Source: Pseudo-nitzschia pungens (Eukaryota; Bacillariophyta; Bacillariophyceae; Bacillariales; Bacillariaceae). From it: a DNA stretch of 64,000 bases. A program made the position numbers and the translations under genes. Shown here piece after piece: positions 46,594-58,669 of the stretch (positions within the stretch are counted from its first letter, which is position 1; the number at the start of each line of letters is the position of its first letter). The stretch covers positions 744,001 to 808,000 of the forward strand of contig CM074761.1 in the NCBI GenBank assembly GCA_037355855.1, read 5' to 3'. The notes under the pieces were generated by a model, which was given only the letters and a program-made list of their open reading frames with translations, did not search any database and was not told the DNA's origin.

Positions 46594-47720
46594 TTCTTTA
46601 TTATTGTTCCATCTATCGATCCAAACGCTACTGTACTTAAGTCGGACCAAGTCGAAAGGTGCAAGGTAATAACAACGACTAAATCGAGCTACTGGTGTAT
46701 TACTCCGTAAGGTTACTTCCTACTTACCGGGTAAGATTCTTACCAGATGTTACCATAATTTTTCGGGTGCTTTTCGTCTCCAGCTATCGTACGAACCGGT
46801 GCCGGTATTACTGTCTGAGCGACGGTATTGCGTAAGGTTCGGTAAACCTTACGGTATGTAAAAGTGATACTTTTTTTGTTCGGATTTGACGTTAATCTTT
46901 TAAGGTTACGAGGTAACTAGAACCAGGTCCCAGTACTAGGTAAACCTTACCGGCTAAGACTAATTGTACCGTAAGACTTACGTAATACTTTCAACTTTTA
47001 GGATTCAAAAGATTAACTTTCCATATCTTACCCTCTTGAATGCTCAGTGCTCATGCGTATTGAGTATTGAGTTCAGAGTAATACGATACGTAACCTTACC
47101 CGTATCGTATTTTGATTGATGAATATGTTTTCGTGATCACAATGAAATCATCGTAACCTTACTTGTACCCGTACGACGTGATGTCCTCATCATGATGTTT
47201 GAATTGAGATATTGTATTGAATATGAGCAGAGGAGGATGCTGTACGAGTATTTTCAACTCTTAGGTGTACGAACTGTGAAAATGCTTGCAAGAAGACAAA
47301 AATTTTACTTCGTGTGCGATGTATCGTATGTCACTCGTACCATGAAGGAGGCACAGCAGGGTGAACTTTGATTTCCAGAGAATACTACCGTACGTTAAAC
47401 TTTGAAATGGTACCGTACTAGAAGTACCCGTGTACAGAAGATATGGAACAATAAATAGATGTACGATCAAGTAGTGGATGTCCACTGAGAGGCACACCAC
47501 CAAAGTTCACTACCAAGCACGTACCAACAGAGTTAGAATCAGCAGGTGCAATGTTCTTACAAATAGTGTTTGAAATGTAGAATCGACCTTTAAATTTTTT
47601 GAGAAAATGCTGTTGATTAGCAGGAATAGTCAAATCAAGTCGTAACATCAGAAAGCGATACCAAATATTGCGACATTGTTTTCCAACATTATCTGGTTGT
47701 CCAAGAACTTGTTCCTATGA
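46594..47720. other. Intergenic, dense GTAAC/GTAC words
   Basis: The densest stretch (46690-47180) is built largely of GTTAC, GTAAC, CCGGTA and TTACCG words. No gene is supported. Confidence 0.55.
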
Positions 47721-50700
47721 CTACTGTTCCTGTGTGCTAGACGCAGTACATGGGTTGACACACGAAACCCTGAAAGAATACATTGCCATCGGTGCATTCT
47801 TTTCCTTCGAAGCCTCAGATTGGTGACAGCATTTTGGGATTGTAGCCGTGTCTCCGTCATTCAATATATTTCTCTCGTCATCTTCAATGTAGACCCTCAC
47901 GAAAGCAAATGGATCTAGACCCCTACAATTTGCCGAGAACTTCGTGCCGATCATTGATAAGGATTCAACGGCTTTCTGCTCACGGCATTCAACGTGCCCG
48001 AAATCACCGGTGTAATATTCAGTGAATATAGTTGTTAGTGAAGCACCAAATGTATTCACAACTTCGAAATCAACAGAATCAGTATTTTGGGAAGTGATTC
48101 TGATCGGCAAACCATATTCAGTAAACTCAGTACCCGCACTGTTATACAGTAGAGTGGCGTGTGAAGGCTTGCATGTTGGCGATGGGGATCGCAGATATGA
48201 TGGACGTGGTGTTGGACCCAAAGTTGGACCGGATGTTGGTCCTGAAGTTGGAAGAGTGGTAGGGCCAGCAGTGGGAGTGCTGGAAGGCGATGCCAGAGGA
48301 CTTGCAGACGGACTGGAAGTGGGAATGGAAGACGGTCTTTCCAGGGGACTTGCAGACGGACTAGCAGTAGGACTAGAAGACGGTCTTTCCAGAGGACTTG
48401 CAGAAGGACTGGCAGTTGGACTAGAGGAAGGTCTTTCCAGAGGACTTGCAGAAGGACTGGAAGTGGGACTAGAAGAAGGTCTTTCCAGAGGACTTGCAGA
48501 CGGACTAGCAGTAGGACTAGAAGAAGGTCTTTCCAGAGGACTTGCAGAAGGACTGGCAGTAGGACTAGAGGAAGGTCTTTCCAGAGGACTTGCAGAAGGA
48601 CTGGAAGTGGGACTAGAAGAAGGTCTTTCCAGAGGACTTGCAGACGGACTAGCAGTAGGACTAGAAGACGGTCTTTCCAGAGGACTTGCAGACGGACTGG
48701 CAGTTGGACTAGAAGAAGGTCTTTCCAGGGGACTTGCAGACGGACTGGCAGTAGGACTAGAAGACGGTCTTTCCAGAGGACTTGCAGACGGACTGGCAGT
48801 AGGACTAGAAGAAGGTCTTTCCAGAGGACTTGCAGACGGACTGGCAGTGGGACTCGAAGAAGGTTTTTCCAGGGGACTTGCAGACGGACTGGCAGTAGGA
48901 CTAGAGGACGGTCTTTCCAGAGGACTTGCAGACGGACTGGCAGTGGGACTCGAAGAAGGTCTTTCCAGGGGACTTGCAGAAGGACTGGCAGTAGGACTAG
49001 AAGAAGGTCTTTCCAGAGGACTTGCAGACGGACTGGCAGTAGGAGCCGAAGTGGGACTAGCAGTTGGACCAGCAGTTGGACCAGCAGTTGGGCTAGCAGT
49101 TGGCCCGGCAGTAGGAGCCGACGTGGGACCAGCAGTTGGACCAGCAGTTGGCCCGGCAGTAGGAGCCGACGTGGGACCAGCAGTTGGCCCGGCAGTAGGA
49201 GCCGACGTGGGACCAGCAGTTGGCCCGGCAGTAGGAGCCGACGTGGGACCAGCAGTTGGACCAGCAGTTGGACCAGCAGTTGGACCAGCAGTTGGACCAT
49301 CAGTAGGAGCCGACGTGGGACCAGCAGTTGGCCCGGCAGTAGGAGCCGACGTGGGACCAGCAGTTGGACCGACAGTAGGAGCAGAAGTGGGATTAGCGGA
49401 CGGAAAATCAGTGGAAACTACACATTTGTTGGTAGGTGGCTCGTTGTCACAAGATTTGACGACAGATCCCGCACCATCATTGCGAAAGATGATGACGTCG
49501 GCATAGTCAATAATCGCAGGATTCGTGTCATCATGTGAAATATCGCAAACCATCACCGTGACTGCTTCCGACAAAGAGGTCGTGAATTGGCCCATGCCAC
49601 CCTTTTCAAGAATTCCATTGGTCTTCTGTCTCGAGTAATCCTTGTTGTCGATTATCACTCTCTCTGTCACCGTGACAGTGTTGGCGTGAGTGGTATCTTT
49701 AGTGAAATCTTCTGCTCTGTTGAAATTAATGTACAAAGTTCCGATTTTCGCTACGACACGATTACCGTTGCATGCATTGCCATCGTATTGTGGACTGAAA
49801 TAGTCGTGGACACCAACTAGTTTTCCTCTCCAAGAAGATCCTTCTGCTATGTCGATATCTTCATATCCTATCGCTGCTGCTGACTTGTTGTACCAGTTCA
49901 GTTCGTAAGATTTGACTCCATTGAAACATTTTTGTGGATAATCATAATAATTCATCTCAGTGGAATATCCCATTTGACATGTCCTAGATGGTGAAGATGA
50001 AATCCAAACCAAATGGTAAGAATACGATCGCAGCCAACAGAATGAGGTTCGAAGCAGTTTGACAACTCATCAGCGTCGTTCACTCACATATCTCCATATT
50101 CTCGGTAAAACCAGTTCGATCCAGATTCGAGCCCAGAGTGTGAAAGGCCAAGGTTGTGCCCTATTTCGTGAATCACTGTTTGAAACGATGGAACTCCTTT
50201 GTACACCGACTTCACACCCCCTACATAGGCATAGCCAAGAACATTGCCCTGTCCGAGGTTGGTGATCTCAGGCATAATGTACAGCACGAGTCCGACTGTT
50301 TCATAGTGTGGACCGAACGGATATGTTCAAAAAAGGAAAAAAGATAAAAAACAAACAAACCATGTTGATGAGTAGTCGGTCCAAAATGATGAGGTGGCAG
50401 TCCAGCCAATATGTGTCATTACTCACAGCTTCTGATAACATAACCAAGGCCACTGAGTTGATTGTTAACAACTCTCTCCAAGTCTTTTCGCTCTTCATGA
50501 GAGTAGTCGGCTACGGCCACTGGAAGCGTAATTTCTAAAACACCATCTACCATATTGGAATCGCGGGTGGATTCATACAAGTGGAGCTGATCGCCACTGC
50601 ACGATGCGATTTGGGATTTCAAGGACTCCACACTCCCCGTTGTTGCAAAGATTCTGTCGGATATATCCGCTGCACCCAACCTGGGTTGCTGTCCGACACT

Positions 50701-51171
50701 GTCGGTGACGCGAACAACCAAAACTTCGAGGCTTCCGATCCTGGCAACAGCAAGTTTCCTTCCAGTGATCGAACTCGCAGTAGCACTGGCACTGGTAATC
50801 GCATCCTCCACGATCTGGATCTTCGAGTGCGCGTGTACAACGATGGTTGGGACGCCGTGGAACTCATCTTCTGCTGGCTTCAAGGTTATGTTTTGGAAAT
50901 GAAAGACCGTTTCTCCGGATCGGACATCGAACTCATCCAACAAACGTTCCCATTCCCCAGCGAGTTCGTAAATCTCGTCTGATTCGTCCACGCAATTCCA
51001 TTCGTCAACAGTCGCTAACCTGGATTGAAAACCTGCTATAGTAGAGAATACGTAGTCTACCATTTCCATTTCACACGTGACACTATCCGTGCCGGTTGCT
51101 GCCGCCATTGAAAGTTTTAACATTGCAATCGCAGCGACCACAAGGAATCGTTGGAATTGAAAGATCGCCAT
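47721..51171 (-). CDS. M11 (gametolysin-like) metallopeptidase with Pro/Ser/Thr repeat domain (three exons)
   Basis: Exon 1 is 51171-50427, exon 2 50295-50088 and exon 3 49983-47721, with introns of 131 nt (GTGAGT...ACAG) and 104 nt (GTGAGT...CTAG). Splicing gives 1071 residues. A signal peptide is present (MAIFQFQRFLVVAAIAMLKLS...). Exon 2 holds HEIGHNLGLSHS (residues 291-302), the HExxHxxGxxH zinc site of metzincins. The junction makes EYGD-MTCQMGYSTEMN, the Met-turn region of M11 peptidases. After the catalytic domain come a Gly/Pro/Thr array and a 16-residue Ser/Pro/Leu/Glu array, then a C-terminal Cys-containing domain. Gametolysin digests algal cell-wall glycoproteins. A secreted or wall-associated peptidase is likely here; substrate unknown. 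Confidence 0.85.
48293..49040 (-). repeat. 48-bp minisatellite in the M11 peptidase gene
   Basis: About 15.6 copies of a 48-bp unit, keeping frame, each coding 16 residues of the type SPTASPSASPLERPSS. Copies differ mainly by Ala/Ser and silent changes; one has LEK instead of LER. The 3' end on the gene strand (about 48293-48340) is the most diverged. Confidence 0.95.
49041..49395 (-). repeat. GPTA-type tandem array in the M11 peptidase gene
   Basis: A second array, immediately 5' of the 48-bp array on the gene strand. It codes for AGPTAGPTSAPT-type units made from short 12-15-bp pieces that combine into larger higher-order repeats. Confidence 0.9.
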
Positions 51172-52162
51172 GATGGTATTCGAAGAGGAAATCGGGCTGG
51201 GTTGGATTGGACGGGATGCAATCGATCAAGAACGCGATTTCCTACAAATTTGGAGTTCGAACCAAATTGATGGGAACAATTTGATAGACCCCAGGTGTGT
51301 GAATGCGTTGGAGGTTGTTTTGTTTTTATGGCTGTGTGCGCCAGAACGAGTATCCGACTGTTTCGCGATTCTCAGGGGTCGAAATGCTGCCGTATGGTGG
51401 TGACCTTACGTTGTTGCTCGAGCTCTGCCGTTCGATACCGTAAGCACCAAGCTGCGAAATTGTCTCGAGCAGACTTTATCTCACGGTCACGATGACAATT
51501 ATACCAGTAAAATCTTCGTATCGTTAATCGCAAAACAATCGCTTGCGAAAATGATTCCGAAAGGGCTTGGTTGGAGAGTAGAACAGGCATCGGGGTCGTT
51601 CTGAAAAATATCAACTGGAATTCTAGTTCACGAGTAGAGTATTTTTTCGATGACTAACAGCTATCATAAAAAAGAACTCTTTCTCAGCATCTTCGTTCCA
51701 GAGAAGTATTCAGTGGAAGTTTTCCGGCGGCTGGTCAGCGTTCCATGGTCTTCCAAAAATTATCTATGGGCTCTTCTTTCTTCTTTCGTTGAGATTTCTC
51801 GTGGGGTATATATAGTATAAAATCATTTAAGCGAGATAATCTATCCACGACAGCTTGAGAAGATGGATCAGCTCCCGTAGGGAACCACATTCAACGAGTA
51901 CCGAACCAACCAGGAGAGAAAAACCAAGACTAATAAGAAAAGCTTTCCTACCGGTAACTTAGTGGGTGAAAAGAGAAGTAATGTATTTCGATTTTCCACT
52001 CTCGATTCGTCTGCATTGAGAATATGGTCAATCGCACCCTAAGTGATACTTCAGCGATGAGAAGTATCTTTTGCCATAAATGATACTAAAAATTGAGTGA
52101 GAAAAAGGAATGAGAGCATCTAGTGTTTCAATGCATCTGAAAATGGCTGATCCCGCTTCGTA

Positions 52163-52258
52163 TACTACAGAATTCCTATCAGCTGTCCCCGGGTTTCAGT
52201 AGAAATTAGTAGTCGGGGACGTAGAACCCGGGGACAGCTGATAAGAACTTTGTAGTAC
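52163..52258. repeat. Fold-back (inverted-repeat) element 1
   Basis: Two arms of about 35 nt with a loop of about 25 nt. Both arms, read inward, carry CTATCAGCTGTCCCCGGGTT or a close variant. The outer ends are TACTACAG and CTTTGTAGTA, which also pair in part. Confidence 0.85.
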
Positions 52259-53372
52259 TATTTTTAAGTTTCCATTCCTTGAGCTAAATTTTTTATTTTG
52301 ATATATTGACTTGCGAGACTAATTTCGAGGACATCCGAATGGTCACGTGCAATGTAGACTGAGGTTCGGAAAAGACCTTTGACATTGTTAGGATGTCAGT
52401 TGGATGATGGTATCAGTTGCTTGACCAATGCGTTGAACGGTATGCAAACCTCTTGGACTCGATCGTTTGAGCGAATCAGGATCTTTTTTTGAAACAAATT
52501 AATTATTTTATGAAGAAGAATGGATTCTACGGTATGAATACGTCATCTACTCCTAAGGTTACCGTATTTTGAGAAGTGGTTAAGCAGGTGTTCGGTAATT
52601 GCGAACGTGATGGTAAATTCTTACTTTCTGACATCACGTCGTGAAAAATGCTTCGTAACCGTAGTAAGAAACGTTCTACGAACCACGACCGAAAACATGG
52701 CTTACCCCACCGAACTTTCTCGTCGAAAGGAACAAAAAGATAATAGTACTAGTACTAATGTAACACCATTTTTTAAACTAATAATCTTACTTGTAATCCA
52801 TTGCCATTTTCACCAAGCAAGAATTTCTGTCTTTGCGAACGAGGGGTGCAAAGGAGATAATTCAAGATGTATAATATGTCGAGACAGTCTGTATTTTGTT
52901 GATGAAAAGTTCGAAAAGGTCAAAGTTGCTTCACCATCAAGAATGCTGCTGGTGGTGATGTGTGTGGGCAGGAAAATCTATCAGGTTGAATTTCCGATTT
53001 GCATGCTTGGTATTTCAGCAGTATTGAGAATATCATGCCACTACTATTAGTTGTATGAGTAGGTAGTGCTAGCATATGAGGACAACAGTACTAGGTAACA
53101 TTGATTGAGCATTTTTTTCTTCAGCTCCGAGTGTATTCTTCAAATGTGTAAATGTCAAAATGTTCGAACATGATTTAACAAAGGTTCAGATTGTTGTGGT
53201 AGATTATGGTTAGATATGAACAATTCTTTACTAGTGACCATTGCGGTTAGCAACGTAGGAAAATGGGAGTTCTATGCTAAGACCGTTCTGGAATGATGAA
53301 TTTATGGTGCTGGTTCTACTAGTAGTACTACTAGTAGTACTATCTTGCCATGTACTAGTAGCCACAGCAACC

Positions 53373-53900
53373 TTAACCCTGCGTGCTACAATATGATAGG
53401 GGTGCTACCGCTAGGTTCAGGTATCTTGTACTACTTGTACAAAGAATCCTACACAACAAGAAGGAGTCAGCACGCTGAAGTTGAGATGAGCAGCAGAATA
53501 TAACTACTAGATGATTCGGAGCAACGGTCCTCAGGGTCAAAAGAGACTTTGCGGACAAACGTAGGCAACATGTCATGTCATACAGCTCCTTTTCTCTGCG
53601 CCTTCTTTCCTCGTACAACTCCGAGGTCGACGCGACAGTGCCTGCTAGCGATCCAGACGGATGATCGTCACTGGCTTCACCTCCATGACGTCAAATGGAC
53701 GTCGTTGCTGGCATTAAGAACTCCAGAACACCATCTCGAGAGTCAAGAAACAGACCAAAGGTGCTGGCGCTATCAACCTTCACTCCCTTGGCAGAAGAAG
53801 GAGTGAGCAGCTTGCCAACGAGATAGTGCCAAGGGACACGGACCGTGTTGCTGTGAGCCGGAAGAGTTGAAATCAGCGAAATTTGAATCCTCCGAGGCAG
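53373..53900 (-). pseudogene. Possible coding relic, unknown
   Basis: One minus-strand frame has protein-like composition for about 175 codons but contains an in-frame TGA at 53693-53691 and no ATG near its start. It includes VRVPWHYLVGKLLTPSSAKG and STFGLFLDSRDGVLEFLM before the stop and TSELYEERRRREKELYDM after it. I recognise no family. It may be the remains of a gene or of a mobile element, or chance. Confidence 0.25.
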
Positions 53901-54470
53901 ATCTGAACGACTAGATTTCGTCGTCCTACAAGCGTAGGGAACTGTATTCCTTGCATAATAACACCTTTGCTTTACAATAATACCAACCTGCTTGAGCCCC
54001 TATGTAACGTATGATGTAAATGGGTCAATTGTCCGAGCACGTGTAGCCGAAAACCCCAACAGATAAAAAAGTCTGTGAGCCAGACAGCGTGCAGTATCAG
54101 GACACTGATAGTATCGATGAGCTGTCAAACAAACGCATACAATGTCTCGGACACTAACAAAGATATCATCCACGCTCGAACACGGATTCGATAATCGAAA
54201 GCACTCAACTGATCAATCCAACACCTAACACGGTGATCGCTGCTTTAAGGATTGCGAATGAGCTAATCCAAGTTCCGATGTGGCACCTTGTTAAGGCTTT
54301 GACGACTTTTCGATGTTTCTTCTTTCTCCGAGTCGTTCATACCGACAAATTAGTACCAATACCTGAGTGCTATGGCTAAGACCATTTCGACTCGACCCGA
54401 ATTTTGAAGGACGGTGTGGATTCTGATTTCCTGAGGCTTTGCGTGTCAGGGACAAGCTCAAGCACTGTTT

Positions 54471-54570
54471 CTACTGCGGAATTCCTAGCAGCGGACCCCC
54501 TTGTTCTTGTTGTAGAACTTAGTACTAGTGGATTTAGAACCGAGGGTCAGCTGCTAGAAGTTCTGTACTA
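54471..54570. repeat. Fold-back (inverted-repeat) element 2
   Basis: Imperfect inverted repeat whose arms (CTACTGCGGAATTCCTAGCA... and ...CTGCTAGAAGTTCTGTACTA) are clearly related to those of the element at 52163-52258. The arms are less well matched. Confidence 0.7.
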
Positions 54571-57385
54571 ATTCTCAAGCGGACTAGGGATTAGAATCTC
54601 AACTGGGTAGCTGACAAGAGCTGAAGAAGCTCGTTAGTACCGTGAAGGTGAAGATGAAAAAATGTGATCACAGATCGATAGCAATGAGATGGACAAGAAA
54701 CTTAAAATGAAGATGGAGGGTCTATTCCCATGCAAATCTCACGAGTCCAACTTTCATCCTGCTCACGAGGCTCCAAGCCGTGGAAATCCTTACGACCCTG
54801 ATCCTAGCAGATTATCCCAGGGATACAACACTAGTAATACGAGAAGCATAGCGTCTAAGCTCCAACGGAACGAGATAATCATATTATACTACTACTACAT
54901 ATCCAGAAAGTTCTAGTAACAAGAAGCAAAGGACGAAGGTTTATGATGATAGGGCCACCGTATTGTAATAAGAAATGCGATGACATTACTCAGGGAACTA
55001 CTGCAACATGGAAGTATTAATAAATAACATGATTTTGTCGTGCAAAAAAAAGGGGTTTGGAGAGGGAAGAATACATTATCCAATATCATTGGACTAGAAT
55101 AAACAGGTCACGTTTATCAACCAACCAGTGCTGCTCTAAGTAAAGCAGTTGGCCACTTCATGAGCTTTTGACATGATGTCAAGTGCACTTAGTACTACTA
55201 GTAGCAGCCCAGATCGCACTTTTAAATGAATGATTTGTGTGGGTTCCCGCCAATGCAGATAATGAAAATGACACCACAAGTTGCTGGCAGCTGACAAGCC
55301 CAGAGGCTAGTGCTAAAGCAACAGGAGTAAACGAATGAGGGGTTAGACTTATATACCCTATTTGGAATTGATATCCACTTTTCCCAAAAATGTAGTAGCT
55401 CCACCAGATCTAGTATTTTACTACCAAGAAGTTGTCACAACGGGAAGTTTGATCCCATACATGTAGGTCTAGCAGTATCGAATACAGTATGATTTCTCTC
55501 CATTGAAAAAAATAAATAATAATACTGTATTGAAATCCTCGATTGCGCAAGGTGTAAGGAGTTGAAGCGTTCTATCTGTGAATGTACGACTGTAGGCAGA
55601 AAACAGTTTCTTAGAGATAACCGTTGCTGGTTTATTGCTTTTGCTGACTATATCAAGGTTGTGTATAGATTGGGAGCAGAAATCTAAAAGACAGCTTCAC
55701 CAACACTACTTTTTCCCATAAACACTTCGAAAATTGACCATGCAAACGTCTTTTGAAAATCTTCCAGTTACTATTCAGAATATTACATGTTACTGTGATG
55801 CCGAATTTATCATTAAGCCGGCTTTTTCTCAAACGTTTGTCTTCTGGGAGGGAAGAAAGACACAGTGGCTGATTGATAGGATGCAAACAAAAATATCAAT
55901 CATCACAAAGAACGTTGTCATTCAAAGCAGTAAACTTGATGTTGAAATTGCAGGTACATTGGATTTGTCGGTGTTGAATCATCTGAATACGTGTAGTTAA
56001 AATCGGAACGCTAGTTTCCCAGTGTTGTTCTGAAGGTCGGTGGAGAGTGCTTCACTACACTTTATCAAGTGCAGAACTGATGGATGACGACGAAGACGAA
56101 GGCAGCGCTGTTTCTTTGTCATCATGCACCGAATGAATATTCTTGCGTTTGTGAATGTTTGCCGAACAGTCACTTCCGGCTGTCTTGGGTTCGTAGTTGC
56201 ACTGACCTCCCGAACACGGGGCAGAGAACAACGGGCGATTCGTCTTGTTGCATCCGATGGCACGACTGATTGCGTTCGCTACCGCCGCCGTGCAATTGAT
56301 GATAAATCAGCACATTGTTGAAAGTCGAGAGGCAGATTGGTTTTGCTAGTGAGGGAGATCAAGTGCAACCGGAGGAAGTCGGTATTTGGTGTTCGGTGTT
56401 TGACTATCTGAGTTTAAAAACGAATTACGAGTAACTTACTCGTAGCCTTACCAGTATGTGCGTAAGCTAATTACTACGTAGTAGTTCACGAAGTCCCTAC
56501 CGATATCGGGTACTGTATGTATCGTATTCATTACCGGTATGTTACATGAGAGAGTGTGATAATGATGGCAACTGGCATCTGGTAAGGTTAAGATTACCTA
56601 GTACGAGTACTCCTAACCTAGTTGTACCGTACGGTATTCAGTATGGAAGAAGGTCCCCAACATACTTTTCTCGAGACGATTGAGAGGAGTTACGGTAACT
56701 TAGTCGTCAACATTCCCCCAGAGAATGCAGTACTTGTACTTCGTAATAATTATCAAAACGAAGAACAGCTTTTGCAGAAAATTAAGATCAAAAAAGATAA
56801 AATTCCTATCGTGAACATTTATTATTAGTTAGATTTCTACTTGAAGTTTCAATTGGTCTTATTATCGTAAAATTTTTTCTGGTATATTCGATTGGGTAAA
56901 AGTAAATACACGTAAATTGACTCCGATGGTTGGAAACACCAAAAAGAGCGAAGCGAAGTATGTTGAATACATGTGACGCTATCAAAACCCAAAGTGTCAT
57001 TCCCATTGCCGTACGGAACAAAACTTTCCATGGGCTACGTACCTGGAATTGATCGTTACGATTATGACTCCTGATTGTACCCATGACTATCATTAATTGT
57101 TTCCGCCCGTAGGATGATTTCTTCGGAACACTCAAAAACATCATTGGATGCAATACTTTGATGAGAGACAGGAGACACAACATTTGGACGGCAAACTGTG
57201 TTAAACTGGAGGTTCAACACTTTTTGATGTTGCAGTGTAGAACTTGAAAACCAGTCTATCAGTCTACCATTCGGCAAACAAACTTTCAGACTCCTTCAGT
57301 TGGAAAGTCCTTAACTTGCATGGGAGGAAAACGAAACGTGAATTAGAAACAGCAGACGAAACGAAAAATACACCAATATTGGTAG

Positions 57386-58637
57386 ATGAGCCCTTTCTTC
57401 AAGAGCGTTCATACCCCCCCGAGTCGATATATCAATACTAGTCGAGGCAACAGCCCCAACAGATTCGACATTACATTGAATTCTTATCCACGTAATATAC
57501 AAGGCAGTGGAACGAATCGGACTGACGACGACGGGAGTATGTACAACGAGGATAAAGGCAAGGGCAGGGACAAAGAAGAAATGCACACGAATCAAGGCAA
57601 CGACGAAACAGATGATCTAGATGCAGATGACGGGGAGAGCGCCAACGCGGGCATAGAGGGAGAACACGAGGAAGAGATTAGAATTGATGAGATCAAAGCT
57701 CATACCTGCTCCAACAACACCGTCAACTCCAGCACACAAAGCCAAACTTCTTCCATCGAGAGCCGAAAATCACGTCGATCTGGGCCAATCGCTGACAAGA
57801 TGCCACCGGCCTTTTGTCGTCCTTATGACTCCATGCAAGTCGTGACTCAGGAGCAAATGGATGCGTTTTCGCTGCTGGTGTCAACACCGATTTGGATCTT
57901 TGATTTCATACAACGGAAAAACCGGTACGCAAATCCGGCCGGATTAAATTTGTGGAATGCGCCGTCCCTGGAGGAATTCTTGACCAGGAACATGAGCGAC
58001 ATGTCCAAAGCAACGGTAGCTAGAACGCAAGAATGCCAAAATCGCGTAGAACGTGCTCAGGTTGTCCAGGATATGTGGACGTTCTTTCCGAAAGGAAAAG
58101 CAAAGACGGCGCAAATTACTATGACTGCTGTTCGATTGTCTCCACATGAAGACCATTGCTCCATTTTGGTCGTGGCAAACATGATTCTCCTCTCGCCGAG
58201 CACGAACAACCGAACCTTGGCATGTAGCAAGAGTACCCTATCTAGTAGCAGTAGCAGTAGCAGTATGAGTATCCATAGCATGAACGACTTGGTCCAAGAC
58301 ACAACCATAACTGCGGTCGCGGCGGAGCCGACGAAGACAACAGCACAAAACATAGAAGCTGTTACTGTAACTGACCCAAAGAAAGATCCGAAAAAAGTGG
58401 AAAAGTCTTGTCCTTTTAACACTTCGAAGACAGCCAAAAATGTCGACGAACATAAGCGTGAATCAGATACTTTTAAGACGTCTTGCACAACTAGCCGACG
58501 AGTTGATGGTGAGGTTTCCAAAGACAAAAATCGAGAGGAGAAAAAGATTGACGACGAGGAATTGATTGATCCTCAGGACGATGATACCGTCTCTCTGGAC
58601 CACATTCTAGAGTCGAGTGCCAATCAGATTCCAAATG

Positions 58638-58669
<32 letters not shown>

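Larger units (their letters stand above)
51172..57385. other. Long gene-poor stretch
   Basis: About 6.2 kb with no gene I can support. It holds two related fold-back elements (52163-52258 and 54471-54570), a possible coding relic on the minus strand (53373-53900), TACTAG tracts (about 53318-53345) and GTAAC-rich DNA (about 56410-56640). A plus-strand frame of 147 codons (52607-53050) has two hydrophobic runs but no homology that I recognise. Confidence 0.55.

Noticed and set aside
48022..49506. Plus-strand frame of 494 codons made of GLSRGLADGLAVGLE repeats, and a Leu/Val-rich minus-strand frame in the same place
   Set aside because: Both are other-frame readings of the 48-bp array in the M11 peptidase gene; because the unit is a multiple of three, all frames can stay open.
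51240..51280. A GTTCGAA stem-loop considered as the T-arm of a tRNA
   Set aside because: No acceptor, D or anticodon stems can be placed around it. I found no convincing tRNA or rRNA gene in the window by eye; a tRNAscan-SE run would be decisive.
52607..53050. Plus-strand frame of 147 codons
   Set aside because: It runs through a TAGTACTAG tract, has no domain I recognise, and sits in a gene-poor, repeat-rich stretch; a small unknown gene cannot be fully excluded.
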